This document shows, in pieces, positions 49,112 to 57,329 of a stretch of DNA of 64,000 nt. The notes under the pieces are model-generated. The model made no database searches, was not told the DNA's origin, and saw only the letters and a program-made list of their open reading frames with translations. This DNA comes from Hugenholtzia roseola DSM 9546. Its GTDB lineage: Bacteria > Bacteroidota > Bacteroidia > Cytophagales > Bernardetiaceae. How positions within the stretch are numbered: position 1 is the first letter of the stretch; each line of letters starts with the position of its first letter. Both the position numbers and the translations under genes were made by a program. The stretch spans positions 94,660 to 158,659 of the forward strand of contig NZ_KE383879.1 in assembly GCF_000422585.1 (NCBI RefSeq), given 5' to 3'.

Positions 49112-50167
49112 ATGCACACTTCGTCTGTTTCCGCTTCTTCTTCGCCCGTTTCTGTTTCGAGTGCGAAAGTAGGCGTGCTTTTGGTCAATTTAGGCACACC
49201 TAACTCTCCTTCTGTGGCTGATGTGCGCAAATATTTGCGCGAATTTCTCTTAGATGGACGTGTTATCGATATCAACCCTGTGGCACGTTTTCTTTTAGTC
49301 AATGGTATCATTGCACCCTTTCGCGCCCCCAAGTCGGCAAAAGAGTATCGCAAGTTATGGACAGAAAAGGGTTCGCCCCTGATGTTTTATGGGGTAGAAT
49401 TAGCCGAAAAGTTACAAGCTCTGCTTCCCAAAGAATATTTGGTGCGTTTGGCTATGCGCTATCAACGCCCAAGCATACAAGAAGGCTTAGATTTTTTACA
49501 AAAAGCGCAGGTAGAACGCATTATCGTTTTTCCACTTTTCCCACAATATGCCTCCGCTACAACGGGTTCTGTGCATCAGCGCGTGATGGAAATTGTGTCT
49601 AAATGGCAGCTTATCCCCCAAATGACGCTTGTAGATAGCTATCCCACTCACCCCAAAATGATTCAGACTTTTGTACAAAATGCGCAAAAACTTTTAGCAC
49701 AAGAGCAGTATGAGCATTTTGTTTTTAGCTATCATGGGCTTCCCGAAAGGCAACTTCGCAAGGCAAGCAGTTACTGCCGTCTGGGAAATTGTTGCGATAG
49801 TCTTTGTGCCGAAAATCGCCTTTGTTATCGCGCCCAATGCTTCGAAACCTCGCGTGCCTTAGCGCAGGGTTTGGGTCTGGAATCGCACCAATACAGCGTT
49901 TGCTTCCAATCGCGCTTGGGCAAAGACCCTTGGATACAACCCTACACCGAAGATGTCGTGATAGATTTGGCAAAACGCGGCATCAAGCGCGTCTTGGCAT
50001 TTTCGCCCGCCTTTGTAGCCGACTGTTTGGAAACAACGCTCGAAGTAGGCGAAACCTACAAAGAAAATTTCGAGGAAGCAGGCGGCGAACATTGGCAACT
50101 TGTAGAGAGCCTCAATACCGAAGCCCTTTGGGTAGAGGCGGTGCGCGATATGATTTTGGAAGCCTAA
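49112..50167 (+). CDS. hemH: Ferrochelatase with a cysteine-rich segment
   Basis: 352 codons from the ATG at 49112. The family motifs are VGVLLVNLGTP, IVFPLFPQYASATTGS, FSYHGLPERQL (active-site His), CFQSRLGKDPWIQPYTED and FSPAFVADCLETTLEV. It inserts ferrous iron into protoporphyrin IX, the last step of haem synthesis, at the membrane face. Between the His motif and the catalytic loop is SYCRLGNCCDSLCAENRLCYRAQC: seven cysteines within 25 residues, which suggests a bound [2Fe-2S] cluster. Iron-sulfur ferrochelatases are known in several bacteria. No other haem gene lies nearby, but the cytochrome oxidase subunits at 58.6-59.7 kb use its product. Confidence 0.92.
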   Translation: MHTSSVSASSSPVSVSSAKVGVLLVNLGTPNSPSVADVRKYLREFLLDGRVIDINPVARFLLVNGIIAPFRAPKSAKEYRKLWTEKGSPLMFYGVELAEKLQALLPKEYLVRLAMRYQRPSIQEGLDFLQKAQVERIIVFPLFPQYASATTGSVHQRVMEIVSKWQLIPQMTLVDSYPTHPKMIQTFVQNAQKLLAQEQYEHFVFSYHGLPERQLRKASSYCRLGNCCDSLCAENRLCYRAQCFETSRALAQGLGLESHQYSVCFQSRLGKDPWIQPYTEDVVIDLAKRGIKRVLAFSPAFVADCLETTLEVGETYKENFEEAGGEHWQLVESLNTEALWVEAVRDMILEA

Positions 50168-50208
50168 TTTTTCTAAAATCTAACAACCACTAACCCCCCG
50201 TTATTCCC

Positions 50209-50242
50209 TACTGATAGGTCGTATTTGGAAACTACGCCTAAC
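50209..50242. repeat. Inverted partial copy of repeat family B
   Basis: TGATAGGTCGTATTTGGAAA and the following CTACGCCTAA are the reverse complement, with a few changes, of the start of the family B repeat (GGCGTAGTTTCCGACTACGACC, here read backwards). It marks the left edge of the AT-rich accessory patch. Confidence 0.6.
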
Positions 50243-50311
50243 TTTTGGGCTATTTTTTGGGTTATGGGAACACTACGGACAACGAGGAGAAACACTACGG
50301 ACAACAGGGGG

Positions 50312-50839
50312 TTACGCCTCTCTAATTTCAACACCATTGTCTATCATTTTCTGGTGAATAAGAGGAGCATATTCAACATCAAATTTATTTTCTGTAAAAA
50401 AATGATATTTTTCATCATCATATATTAAAGTGTTATTTTTCTTATAAAAAATATCGTAATAAAAAAATGTTACATCATAAATTTTGTCATAAATTTTATA
50501 CCTTTTTAAGAAAAAATCGTTTATCTTTTCTGTCCATAAGTGCGATACCTTATCTGATACTAAGTTAAGCATTTCATCTGAAATATCATTAAATATAATG
50601 TTTTTATGCACGTTACTTTTTTGTATATTTATTTTGTTATTTAAAAAGTTACTTAAATTAAATATACAAATATCTTTTTTCAGGTATTGAGCTTGATACT
50701 CAATATGCTCTTTTCTTATTTTTTCTCTATTCTTGCCTGAGCTACTTTTTATTTCTATTAAAAATTCTTTAATATCTTCTATATCTGCTTTTGTAGCATC
50801 AATTTTTAATACATAAGTACGGCGTTCTGTGAAATTCAT
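50312..50839 (-). CDS. AT-rich gene of unknown function, cassette 1
   Basis: 175 residues. I do not recognise it. It is rich in Lys, Asn, Ile, Tyr and Phe (KKNNTLIYDDEKYHFFTENK), with no signal peptide and no membrane helix; it is predicted to mix helices (ATKADIEDIKEFLIEIKSS) and strands. The A+T content is far higher than in neighbouring genes, which suggests recent arrival. It lies on the minus strand with a family B repeat directly behind its start. Small toxin-immunity or phage-related proteins have this look, but this is only an impression. Confidence 0.55.
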   Translation of the reverse strand: MNFTERRTYVLKIDATKADIEDIKEFLIEIKSSSGKNREKIRKEHIEYQAQYLKKDICIFNLSNFLNNKINIQKSNVHKNIIFNDISDEMLNLVSDKVSHLWTEKINDFFLKRYKIYDKIYDVTFFYYDIFYKKNNTLIYDDEKYHFFTENKFDVEYAPLIHQKMIDNGVEIREA

Positions 50840-50869
50840 TGATGATGAGTGATTAAGGGTTAATGACTC

Positions 50870-51130
50870 CCGTTGGGCGTAGTCTCCGACTACGACCTAT
50901 CAGTGCGGCAAATCTTTGATTTGCGCTGTAAGATACTGCAAAAATAGCAAAAAACAAATACAAAATGCTATTTTGTAGATGTTTTAATAGCAGCAGCCCC
51001 GAAAAGCTAAGATTTGCGGAAGGGATAAGGCTTAGTCGCAGACTAAACCTAACAAGGAGCGATTTACCCCTAAATTTCCTCATTTTTAACAACTTTTTTG
51101 AAGACCCGATGCTCAAAGCCGTCGTATTAG
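50870..51130. repeat. Repeat family B, copy 1
   Basis: About 260 bp beginning CCCGTTGGGCGTAGTCTCCG, with ATTTGCGCTGTAAGATACTG, AACAAATACAAAATGC, AGCAGCCCCGAAAAGC, ATAAGGCTTAGTCGCAGACT, and ending in ...CATTTTTAACAACTTTTTTG. It shares most bases with copies at 51744 and 52464 in the same orientation. Each copy lies immediately behind the start of a minus-strand AT-rich gene. Internal dyads include GTAGTCTCCGACTAC and GCAAATC...GATTTGC. Confidence 0.85.
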
Positions 51131-51675
51131 GTATCCGTTGTTTTGACAGGAGGCGGAGTCCATTCTATTATTCTTATAATTCTATCCATATTTTTGTATT
51201 TTTTATCTATTTTTTTATTATTACTTCTTATTATAAAATCAATTTTTATATATATATTATATTTTTCATTATTAGGCACCCAATCTATAAAAAAAGAAGG
51301 AAGCATATAAGATATGATTTCTGTGTTATTTTTGAAATCGTACTCACCACTTTTTGTAATTAGTTCCGCCATATTTTGTCTTGTGCCACTATCTATAAAC
51401 AGTGATGCTAATATTATGGCAGGGTGAATTGACTCATTATATGTATTTGTAGCCTTATAATAACAAATTAAAGTAGCATCTTCTTTATTTTTATCGTTAC
51501 TATGTTTTAATTTTAAATCATATAAATTGTTATATTTTACGCCTTTGTATAAAAAATACATTTTTGTAGAAATATTTGTATTTTTTAAAACATCTTCTCT
51601 CGTTAGCTTTACACTTACGCAAGAATTTACCAAAAAAAACAATAAAACACAAACTATTATACAATTTATTTTCAT
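51127..51675 (-). CDS. AT-rich lipoprotein of unknown function, cassette 2
   Basis: 182 residues. The signal sequence has a lipobox (FFLVNSC, Cys19), so it is predicted to be a lipoprotein. The rest is Asn/Lys/Ile/Tyr-rich, with strands such as KNNTEIISYMLPSFFIDWVP and YNIYIKIDFIIRSNN. I do not recognise a family. Like the genes on either side, it is minus-strand, very A+T-rich, and bounded by family B repeats. Confidence 0.6.
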   Translation of the reverse strand: MKINCIIVCVLLFFLVNSCVSVKLTREDVLKNTNISTKMYFLYKGVKYNNLYDLKLKHSNDKNKEDATLICYYKATNTYNESIHPAIILASLFIDSGTRQNMAELITKSGEYDFKNNTEIISYMLPSFFIDWVPNNEKYNIYIKIDFIIRSNNKKIDKKYKNMDRIIRIIEWTPPPVKTTDT

Positions 51676-51743
51676 TTTCTTATGATATAATTTATGTTGT
51701 TTTTAATATTTGCATTACTTCTTGTATTTGCTTTAATTGCACC

Positions 51744-52000
51744 CCCGTTGGGCGTAGTTTCTGACTACGACCTATCAGTTGCGGCAAATCTTCGATTTGC
51801 GTTGTAAGATACTGCAAAAATAGCAAAAAACAAATACAAAATGCTATTTTGTCTATGTTTTAATAGTAGCAGCCCCGAAAAGCTAAGATTTGCGGAAGGG
51901 ATAAGGCGTAGTCGCAGGCTAAACCTAACAAGGAGCGATTTGCCTCTCAATTTCCTCATTTTTAACAACTTTTTTCAGTACCCGATGCCCTATGCCATCG
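51744..52000. repeat. Repeat family B, copy 2
   Basis: Starts CCCGTTGGGCGTAGTTTCTG and ends near the ATTGG at 52003; it shares the internal blocks of copy 1 with only scattered changes. It lies between the genes at 51127 and 52045. Confidence 0.85.
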
Positions 52001-52044
52001 TATTGGTAGCTGATTTCGACGTTTGGTTTCAATACTTTAATAAT

Positions 52045-52437
52045 TTATCTTTCTAAGATAAAATATTCTATATCATTATCTGATAGTATAGCAGCATATA
52101 TTTTTTCTTCATATATACTGTAATATGTAATTAGAATATATTTTGTTTTATTTTTGTAAAAAATAGATTCTATATCATAGTTATTATTTGCAATTTTTTT
52201 ATACAAAGACGCATGTTCATATCGTGTTTTTTTATTTTTTGAAAAATATTTTGTTATATCATTTTTTATTTTATTTTTTTTTATAGGGTTTAGTACTACA
52301 AGTGGAAACTTTATTATTTCATTGTTTTTATGTACATGTAATGTTATGTATGTATTTATTATAACTTCATTATAAAGAAGTGTATATAATAAATAAATTA
52401 AAATAGTAAAATAAACAATTTTAGTTATTATTTTCAT
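52045..52437 (-). CDS. AT-rich membrane-anchored protein of unknown function, cassette 3
   Basis: 130 residues. A single N-terminal hydrophobic helix (IVYFTILIYLLYTLLY) is followed by a Lys/Asn-rich soluble part with IIKFPLVVLNPIKKNK and TKYILITYYSIYEEKIYAAIL. No family is recognised. The helix could be a signal anchor. The gene shares the extreme A+T bias and orientation of the two genes to its left. Confidence 0.55.
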   Translation of the reverse strand: MKIITKIVYFTILIYLLYTLLYNEVIINTYITLHVHKNNEIIKFPLVVLNPIKKNKIKNDITKYFSKNKKTRYEHASLYKKIANNNYDIESIFYKNKTKYILITYYSIYEEKIYAAILSDNDIEYFILER

Positions 52438-52463
52438 TTTATTGTAAAAATTAAGGTGATACC

Positions 52464-52650
52464 CCCCATTGGGCGTAGTTTCCGACTACACCTATCAATG
52501 CGGCAAATCTGTGATTCGCGTTGTAAGATACTGCAAAAATAGCAAAAAACAAATACAAAATGCTATTTTGTAGATGTTTTAATAGCAGCAGCCCCGAAAA
52601 GCTAAGATTTGGGGAAGGGATAAGGCTTAGTCGCAGGCTAAACCTAACAG
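52464..52650. repeat. Repeat family B, copy 3, right end replaced
   Basis: CCCATTGGGCGTAGTTTCCG through AGTCGCAGGCTAAACCTAAC; the expected remainder (AAGGAGCGATTT and beyond) is missing, and a fragment of the family A MITE-like element starts at once (52651). This junction suggests a past insertion or recombination between the two repeat families. Confidence 0.85.
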
Positions 52651-52732
52651 CAATGATGTTAAATTCTAAAAATTAGGTTCGCATATAGGGATAAGGCACT
52701 GCCTTGTCCGAAATACTGTCGTGAGATTGTGC
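52651..52732. repeat. Partial MITE-like element A7
   Basis: CAATGATGTTAAATTCTAAA, then AATTAGGTTCGCATATAGGGA and GATAAGGCACTGCCTTGTCC: the left half of family A, with the right half missing. It abuts family B copy 3. Confidence 0.7.
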
Positions 52733-52815
52733 TAGACTTGCGAAGCTAGAGCTTCGCGCTACAGGGAAATAGCTTTTTCGTATAAACAACTGAAAATCAA
52801 CATTTTACAAAAAAA

Positions 52816-53511
52816 TTAGACCACTAACCTAAACCCTACCCTTGGCACGTTTTCGAGGCGAATCAGGCTTTCTTGGCTCAAATATTTTCTTAGGCGCGAA
52901 ATAAAAACATCTAAACTCCTGCCTGCAAAATAGTCGTCTTCGCCCCAGATTGCTACCAAAATCGCTTCCCTTTTTAAAAGTTGATTGGCATTTTTACAAA
53001 ATAAGGCTAACAAATTTCCCTCCCTTAGCGTTAGAGAACGCCGCTGCTGTGTAGGAAGGTGGATAAGTAAAAGATTGTCGACTTCGAAGCGGTAACTATG
53101 CAGGATAAAATATTGGGCAGTCATTTGAAGAGGGGTATCAGGTAGGCGCGTCCGTTTCAAAAAAATCTCTACCTTCAAAATTAGCTCCTCCAAACTAAAA
53201 GGCTTGGTAATGTAATCGTCTGCCCCCAACTTCAAACCCTTGATTTTATCTTGGCTCAATGCTTTTGCCGTTAGAAAGAGAATCGGGACATGCGTATTTT
53301 GCTTGCGAATGGTAGTTAGAAGCTCGAAACCATCTATTTTGGGCAACATCACATCAAAAATACAAAGGTCGAAATTCTCTGCCTCGAAGTGGCTCAAAGC
53401 CATATCACCCGTCTGACACCAACAGACCTGATACCCTGCCAAGACCAAATGCTCCTCCACAATAAAACCCAAAGTGGTATCATCTTCTACCAATAGTATC
53501 CTTTTTTGCAT
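52816..53511 (-). CDS. OmpR-family response regulator
   Basis: 231 residues. The receiver domain (1-115) has acidic residues ED (10-11), the phosphoacceptor D53 in CIFDVMLPKIDGFELL, and K in LFLTAKAL. It is followed by a winged-helix DNA-binding domain (about 135-230, SLTLREGNLLALFCKN and RSLDVFISRLRKYL). It follows the kinase gene with a three-base gap, so the two are co-translated and form one signalling pair. Its targets are unknown. Confidence 0.93.
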   Translation of the reverse strand: MQKRILLVEDDTTLGFIVEEHLVLAGYQVCWCQTGDMALSHFEAENFDLCIFDVMLPKIDGFELLTTIRKQNTHVPILFLTAKALSQDKIKGLKLGADDYITKPFSLEELILKVEIFLKRTRLPDTPLQMTAQYFILHSYRFEVDNLLLIHLPTQQRRSLTLREGNLLALFCKNANQLLKREAILVAIWGEDDYFAGRSLDVFISRLRKYLSQESLIRLENVPRVGFRLVV

Positions 53512-53514
53512 GGT

Positions 53515-54798
53515 TTATTTCGTATAAAGTGGAATTTTGATAAAAAAAGTAGTGCCATTTTCTAAGCTACTTTGCACTTTTATTTGCCAGCGATGCGCCC
53601 TAACTACCTGCTTTACATAACTTAGCCCCAATCCAAACCCCTTTCTTTCATGGCAGTCTGCCTTTTGTACGCGAAAAAAGGGCTGAAAGATATAGGCAAG
53701 TGCCTTTTGCGGTATGCCCTGCCCTCTGTCTTGCACCGAAAGCTGCACAAATTTCGCCCCTGCTTCGAGCCTCACTGCTACCCAGCCTTGCTCTTGCTGC
53801 TGATATTTGTAGGCATTGTCTAATAAATTAGTCAAGGCATTTTCCAAATGCAGGCGGTCTGCCTCTACCAAACAGACCTGCGGACAAAGGTGTAAATCGA
53901 GCGTTGCTTCGCCCTGCATGGGCATCAGTCGTAACAAGACCTGATAACGTGCCACTAATTCTTTTAGAAAAAGACCGACATCAAGCACTTCTTTTTGAAG
54001 TGCCTTTTCTATCTTATTTTCCAGCATCAAATGTTCGAGTAGGTAGTTCATGTGATGTTCGAGCTTTGCACTTTGTTCGCCCACAATTCGGACGTAAGTA
54101 TTGGCGCGTGCCGTTGTAACCTCTTTGGATAGCACCTGCGCAGTTAGGTGTAAAATAGAAACGGGAGTTTTAAATTCGTGCAGCATGTTATCGAGAAATT
54201 GCTTTTGCGCCAAAGAAAAACGCCTTTGCCTAAGCAAAAGATAGAAAGAGTACGCAAAAAAAGAGATGACGATAAAAAACAAAAAAACGGAATAATACCA
54301 AACTTCCATTTCGGCAATCAGTTCGGTTTCTAAGGTAGGAAAGCGCACCCCAAAATAATAGCTATGCCCTTCCAAATATGCGTCAAAGGGCTTATTTTGA
54401 GGCAACTCTGTCTGTGAGCCTTGTCGGACGTACTTGCCATACTGCATCTGGTCGGTATCACAATCATAAATGCCATACTCGAAATCGAGTGGCAAGCCCT
54501 CCTGCTGAAAAGCCTTGCCAAGCGCGTATTCTAATATATCAGGATTGATTTCACAATTAAAACTGACTAAATAGTAGTTATTAGACACCTTATAGATAGG
54601 ATTTTCGGAAGCCAACATACAAGATTGACTTCGTGCCAACTCTTGGGCAGTGTGCCAAAGTATGACCTGCAAGCGTTGTTCTATTTGTGTGCTTTTGATG
54701 TCGAAAGCCCGACTAAGCCAATAAAACTGCACCAAAGTAAGGCTCAATAGTGCTAAGGCTGCGCCCACAACCAAATTGCGAAGGGTAGTATTGCTCAT
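53515..54798 (-). CDS. Sensor histidine kinase, partner of the OmpR regulator
   Basis: 427 residues. A first membrane helix (about 8-28), an extracytoplasmic sensor of some 140 residues with Cys60, Cys82 and Cys113 (CEINPDILEYALGKAF), and a second helix (about 168-190). The HisKA domain has H207 in LDNMLHEFKTPVSIL; the ATPase has NLLDNAYKY (N box), DRGQGIP and GFGLGLSYVKQVV. No HAMP domain is visible between helix and kinase core. It belongs to a common Bacteroidetes group of small kinases paired with OmpR-type regulators. The ligand is unknown; the sensor's conserved cysteines could be a redox feature. Confidence 0.92.
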   Translation of the reverse strand: MSNTTLRNLVVGAALALLSLTLVQFYWLSRAFDIKSTQIEQRLQVILWHTAQELARSQSCMLASENPIYKVSNNYYLVSFNCEINPDILEYALGKAFQQEGLPLDFEYGIYDCDTDQMQYGKYVRQGSQTELPQNKPFDAYLEGHSYYFGVRFPTLETELIAEMEVWYYSVFLFFIVISFFAYSFYLLLRQRRFSLAQKQFLDNMLHEFKTPVSILHLTAQVLSKEVTTARANTYVRIVGEQSAKLEHHMNYLLEHLMLENKIEKALQKEVLDVGLFLKELVARYQVLLRLMPMQGEATLDLHLCPQVCLVEADRLHLENALTNLLDNAYKYQQQEQGWVAVRLEAGAKFVQLSVQDRGQGIPQKALAYIFQPFFRVQKADCHERKGFGLGLSYVKQVVRAHRWQIKVQSSLENGTTFFIKIPLYTK

Positions 54799-54921
54799 AA
54801 AATTGAAGTATGATAGGCAAAAATAAAGGTTTTCGCGCCCTTTTCTGCTTTCTTAGGGCGGTTTAACAAGCCCTTAACAAGTATTTGAAAAGGCATGTGA
54901 AAGGGCTTGCTCACTATGCCC

Positions 54922-54929
54922 TACCTTTG
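54922..54929 (+). promoter_or_regulatory. Putative -7 promoter element of the DUF1573 gene
   Basis: TACCTTTG matches the TAnnTTTG consensus exactly, 58 bases upstream of the ATG at 54987. No -33 box stands at the normal distance. Confidence 0.45.
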
Positions 54930-54986
54930 TTGGAGTGCTTCAATCGCAGGCACAATTATTTTTTTCAATCTCTAATCTTCTTTATT

Positions 54987-55373
54987 ATGAGCAAAGTAAA
55001 ATTCTTATTCCTCGTGTTTTTCTTAGTCGCTGGCACTTGCGCAGCCCTTATGCCAAGCCCTGAAATCAGATGGGAAAGTACCAATCTGGCACTTGGTAAA
55101 ATTGCGCAGCATCAGCCCATTACCCTCAACTACCATTTTGAAAATCAGGGACAAGCCGCCCTATTGATACAAGATGCCAAAGGCTCTTGCGGCTGTACGC
55201 AGATAGAGTACCCCAAAACGCCTTTGAAGGCAGGCGAAAAAGGACTTATCAAAGCTACCTTCAATGCCGCCAGCATAGGGCAGTTTCATAAAACCATTAC
55301 CATTCGCACCAATAGCCCTGAGCAGCCCAGCGTTACCTTATCTTTTCAGGGCGAAGTAGTGGCACAGAAGTAA
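54987..55373 (+). CDS. Secreted DUF1573 protein
   Basis: 128 residues from the ATG at 54987; the frame starts at 54885 but the earlier part lacks a signal and covers the promoter element. A signal peptide (KFLFLVFFLVAGTCAAL, cleavage near 20) is followed by a DUF1573 beta-sandwich with LNYHFENQGQAALLI, AKGSCGCTQIEYPKTPLKAGEKG and HKTITIRTNSPEQPSVTLSF. The CGC motif is typical of the family, which has an ASPM/MSP-like Ig fold and unknown function. Its neighbours (two-component system, NAD-binding protein) give no clue. Confidence 0.85.
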   Translation: MSKVKFLFLVFFLVAGTCAALMPSPEIRWESTNLALGKIAQHQPITLNYHFENQGQAALLIQDAKGSCGCTQIEYPKTPLKAGEKGLIKATFNAASIGQFHKTITIRTNSPEQPSVTLSFQGEVVAQK

Positions 55374-55382
55374 GGTTTTAAT

Positions 55383-55421
55383 AAAAGTATTCCTATTTTT
55401 TAAAAAGATAGGAATACTTTT
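55383..55421. terminator. Terminator between convergent genes
   Basis: AAAAGTATTCCTATTTTT pairs with its inverse, which carries one bulged G. A/T runs on both sides suit the DUF1573 gene (plus) and the NAD(P)-binding gene (minus). Confidence 0.8.
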
Positions 55422-55451
55422 ACCAAATAAAAACAAAAAATTATTGCTACT

Positions 55452-56114
55452 CTAATAAGTTTGTAAATCGTCGGATTCTATGATGATAAGCCCCTCTTTC
55501 GAACTATTCAACACCGAAACCATAGAGGCGGCAACTTTTTTGGCTTCTATGCCTTTATACTTTTGGGGAATAATCGGATTTAAAAGGCTATCAAAAACTT
55601 TTGCCAAATCCTCGCCTGTGCGCTCTTCCTGACGCGCTCCCAAAAGCAAAGAAGGACGCGCGATATAAACAAGCTCAAAATCAAGGTGCGAAATTTCATA
55701 TTCTACTTCACCTTTTACCTGATTGTAGAAAAAAAATGACTTTTTGTCTGCTCCCATTGCCGAAACCAAAGCCACTTTCGGTATGCCTGCCTGTGCCGCC
55801 TTGCGTGCCAAATTGACGACATAGTCGTAATCTACCTTTCTAAAAGCCTCCTTGCTGCCTGCCTTTTTGCGTGTAGTGCCTAAGGCGCAATAAAATTCGT
55901 CGGTATCGGCGAGAAAACTTTTTAGGTCGGTGGTTTGAAGGGCATCGAAGTCTATGACACGCTGCTCCAATTTGTCATGCGTCTGTGCAAGCGGACGGCG
56001 CAACAAAAGTTTGATTTTCGCATATCTTTCGTCTGCAAGCAGTTGCTGCAATAGCATCTCTCCTACCAGACCTGTCGCACCTGCGATAAGTGCTGTTTTT
56101 TGAGAAGTTCGCAT
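55452..56114 (-). CDS. NAD(P)-binding Rossmann protein, TIP30/HTATIP2-like
   Basis: 220 residues. The nucleotide loop GATGLVGEMLLQQLL stands at residues 12-26, then RRPLAQTHDKLEQRVIDFD, FYCALGTTRKKAGSKEAFRKVDYDYV and VSAMGADKKSFFFYNQVKGEVEYEI. These phrases are characteristic of the atypical-SDR group that includes human TIP30. An SDR active-site Tyr-x-x-x-Lys is represented by YNQVKGE. The substrate is unknown. The gene is 20 bases from the chromate transporter pair and may share an mRNA with it. Confidence 0.8.
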   Translation of the reverse strand: MRTSQKTALIAGATGLVGEMLLQQLLADERYAKIKLLLRRPLAQTHDKLEQRVIDFDALQTTDLKSFLADTDEFYCALGTTRKKAGSKEAFRKVDYDYVVNLARKAAQAGIPKVALVSAMGADKKSFFFYNQVKGEVEYEISHLDFELVYIARPSLLLGARQEERTGEDLAKVFDSLLNPIIPQKYKGIEAKKVAASMVSVLNSSKEGLIIIESDDLQTY

Positions 56115-56134
56115 AGTATTTGATGTTTTTGTAT

Positions 56135-56734
56135 TTAAAATTCTAAAACAATACCCAATCCCAATCCCAACAAAATTAGAAAAGGCGCGGGAATTTTTGT
56201 GAATTGTAAGATAAGAAAAGTAAGCACCACAATCGCACTATTGAGATACGAAAAGGGCAGCGATTGAAAAAGCAAAATCGAGCCAGCCACTACCATACCG
56301 CTGCTTGCCGCATTGATGCCCTCTAAGGAAGCACGCACAGGGCGGTATCTTTTGAGCTGTTCCCAAAATTTTATCACAAAAAAAATCAGGAGCGCACCCG
56401 GTAAAAATACGCCAAAAGAGGAAACCAAGCCGCCTATCGAGCCGCTAAGGAAAGGATTGAGCAGGGTGCTTCGTTTCATCATGCTCACCGAGCCGATAAA
56501 AGCAACAAAGGCAAAAGAAGGACCGGGCAGAGCCTGCGCCACCGCATAGCCCGATAAAAACTCCTCTGCGGTTAGGTATTTTTTAAATTCTACAAATTCG
56601 GTAAATAAAACGGGTATCAAAACCTGCCCCCCCCCAAAAATAAGGCTGCCATTTCTATAAAAATTTTCGAAAAGAAGGATTGCTACTGAATTTGTCGCAT
56701 TTCCAAAAATAGCAGCAAAAGCGAAAATTCCCAA
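56135..56734 (-). CDS. Chromate transporter family protein, half-size subunit
   Basis: 199 residues with about six membrane helices. SLIFGGGQVLIPVL and SGYAVAQALPGPSFAFVAFIG are the GGG and PGP motifs of the CHR family. The start is uncertain: TTG at 56734 gives the listed protein, and an in-frame ATT lies 25 bases upstream, overlapping the end of the previous gene. Half-size CHR proteins act as pairs, each equal to one half of the long transporter ChrA, and export chromate or a related anion. Here both halves are kept next to each other. Confidence 0.82.
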   Translation of the reverse strand: MGIFAFAAIFGNATNSVAILLFENFYRNGSLIFGGGQVLIPVLFTEFVEFKKYLTAEEFLSGYAVAQALPGPSFAFVAFIGSVSMMKRSTLLNPFLSGSIGGLVSSFGVFLPGALLIFFVIKFWEQLKRYRPVRASLEGINAASSGMVVAGSILLFQSLPFSYLNSAIVVLTFLILQFTKIPAPFLILLGLGLGIVLEF

Positions 56735-56747
56735 GTATAGAAAAAGG

Positions 56748-57329
56748 CTACGCCACTGAATTTTGTATTTTTTCCTTTTCCTCTTTTTCTTGTTTTTTAA
56801 ATTTGAAAGCCGAGATGCCGCCCGAAGCGACCAAAATCAGCGGAAAAAGCCAAGGGCTTCCTACCCAATAGGAAAGCAGTGCGGAAAGGGTCATCAGCAC
56901 AAGTGCCGTTTTGGTTTTGATGACGCGAAGGGCAATTTTTAGGGCAGCATACACCATAAAACCCACTGCAATAGGTTGTATAAAGCGGGTAAAGTGCAAA
57001 GAAATATTAAATTCCTTCAAACTTGAAAAAAAAATAGCGATAAAAGTAAGGGCAAGCGTGGAGGGGAGCAGCCACACCAAAAGGGTAAGCAAAGCCAAAG
57101 AAGTGCCGCCTCTTTTGTAGCCGATAGCCGTTAGGGTTTGTGTGGAGGTAGGACCGGGCAGGATTTGGCACAAGGCATAGAGTTCCATTAGCTCTTCCTC
57201 GCTCAAATAGGCGCGTTTTTTCACCAAAATATCTAAAAAAAGGGCAATATGCGCTTGCGGTCCTCCGAAGGCGGTCAGGGTGAGCAGTAAGATGTCTTTG
57301 AGAAAGATATAATGGCGAATTTTTTTCAT
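56748..57329 (-). CDS. Chromate transporter family protein, half-size subunit
   Basis: 193 residues from the ATG at 57329 (GTG at 57350 is an alternative). It carries the same motifs in its own version: LTAFGGPQAHIALF and LYALCQILPGPTSTQTLTAIGY. About six helices, ending in a charged tail (KKQEKEEKEKIQN). With the gene at 56135 it makes a short-chain CHR pair; the 13-base gap shows co-translation. Chromate resistance is the known role of the family, but sulfate/molybdate-type anions cannot be excluded. Confidence 0.82.
   Translation of the reverse strand: MKKIRHYIFLKDILLLTLTAFGGPQAHIALFLDILVKKRAYLSEEELMELYALCQILPGPTSTQTLTAIGYKRGGTSLALLTLLVWLLPSTLALTFIAIFFSSLKEFNISLHFTRFIQPIAVGFMVYAALKIALRVIKTKTALVLMTLSALLSYWVGSPWLFPLILVASGGISAFKFKKQEKEEKEKIQNSVA

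Noticed and set aside
50870-52650. CRISPR array
   Set aside because: Repeats are ~250 bp and spacers are whole genes, so not CRISPR.
50209-52650. Integron attC array
   Set aside because: No GTTRRRY/RYYYAAC core pair was found in the repeats and there is no integrase in the window; kept only as a cassette-like array.
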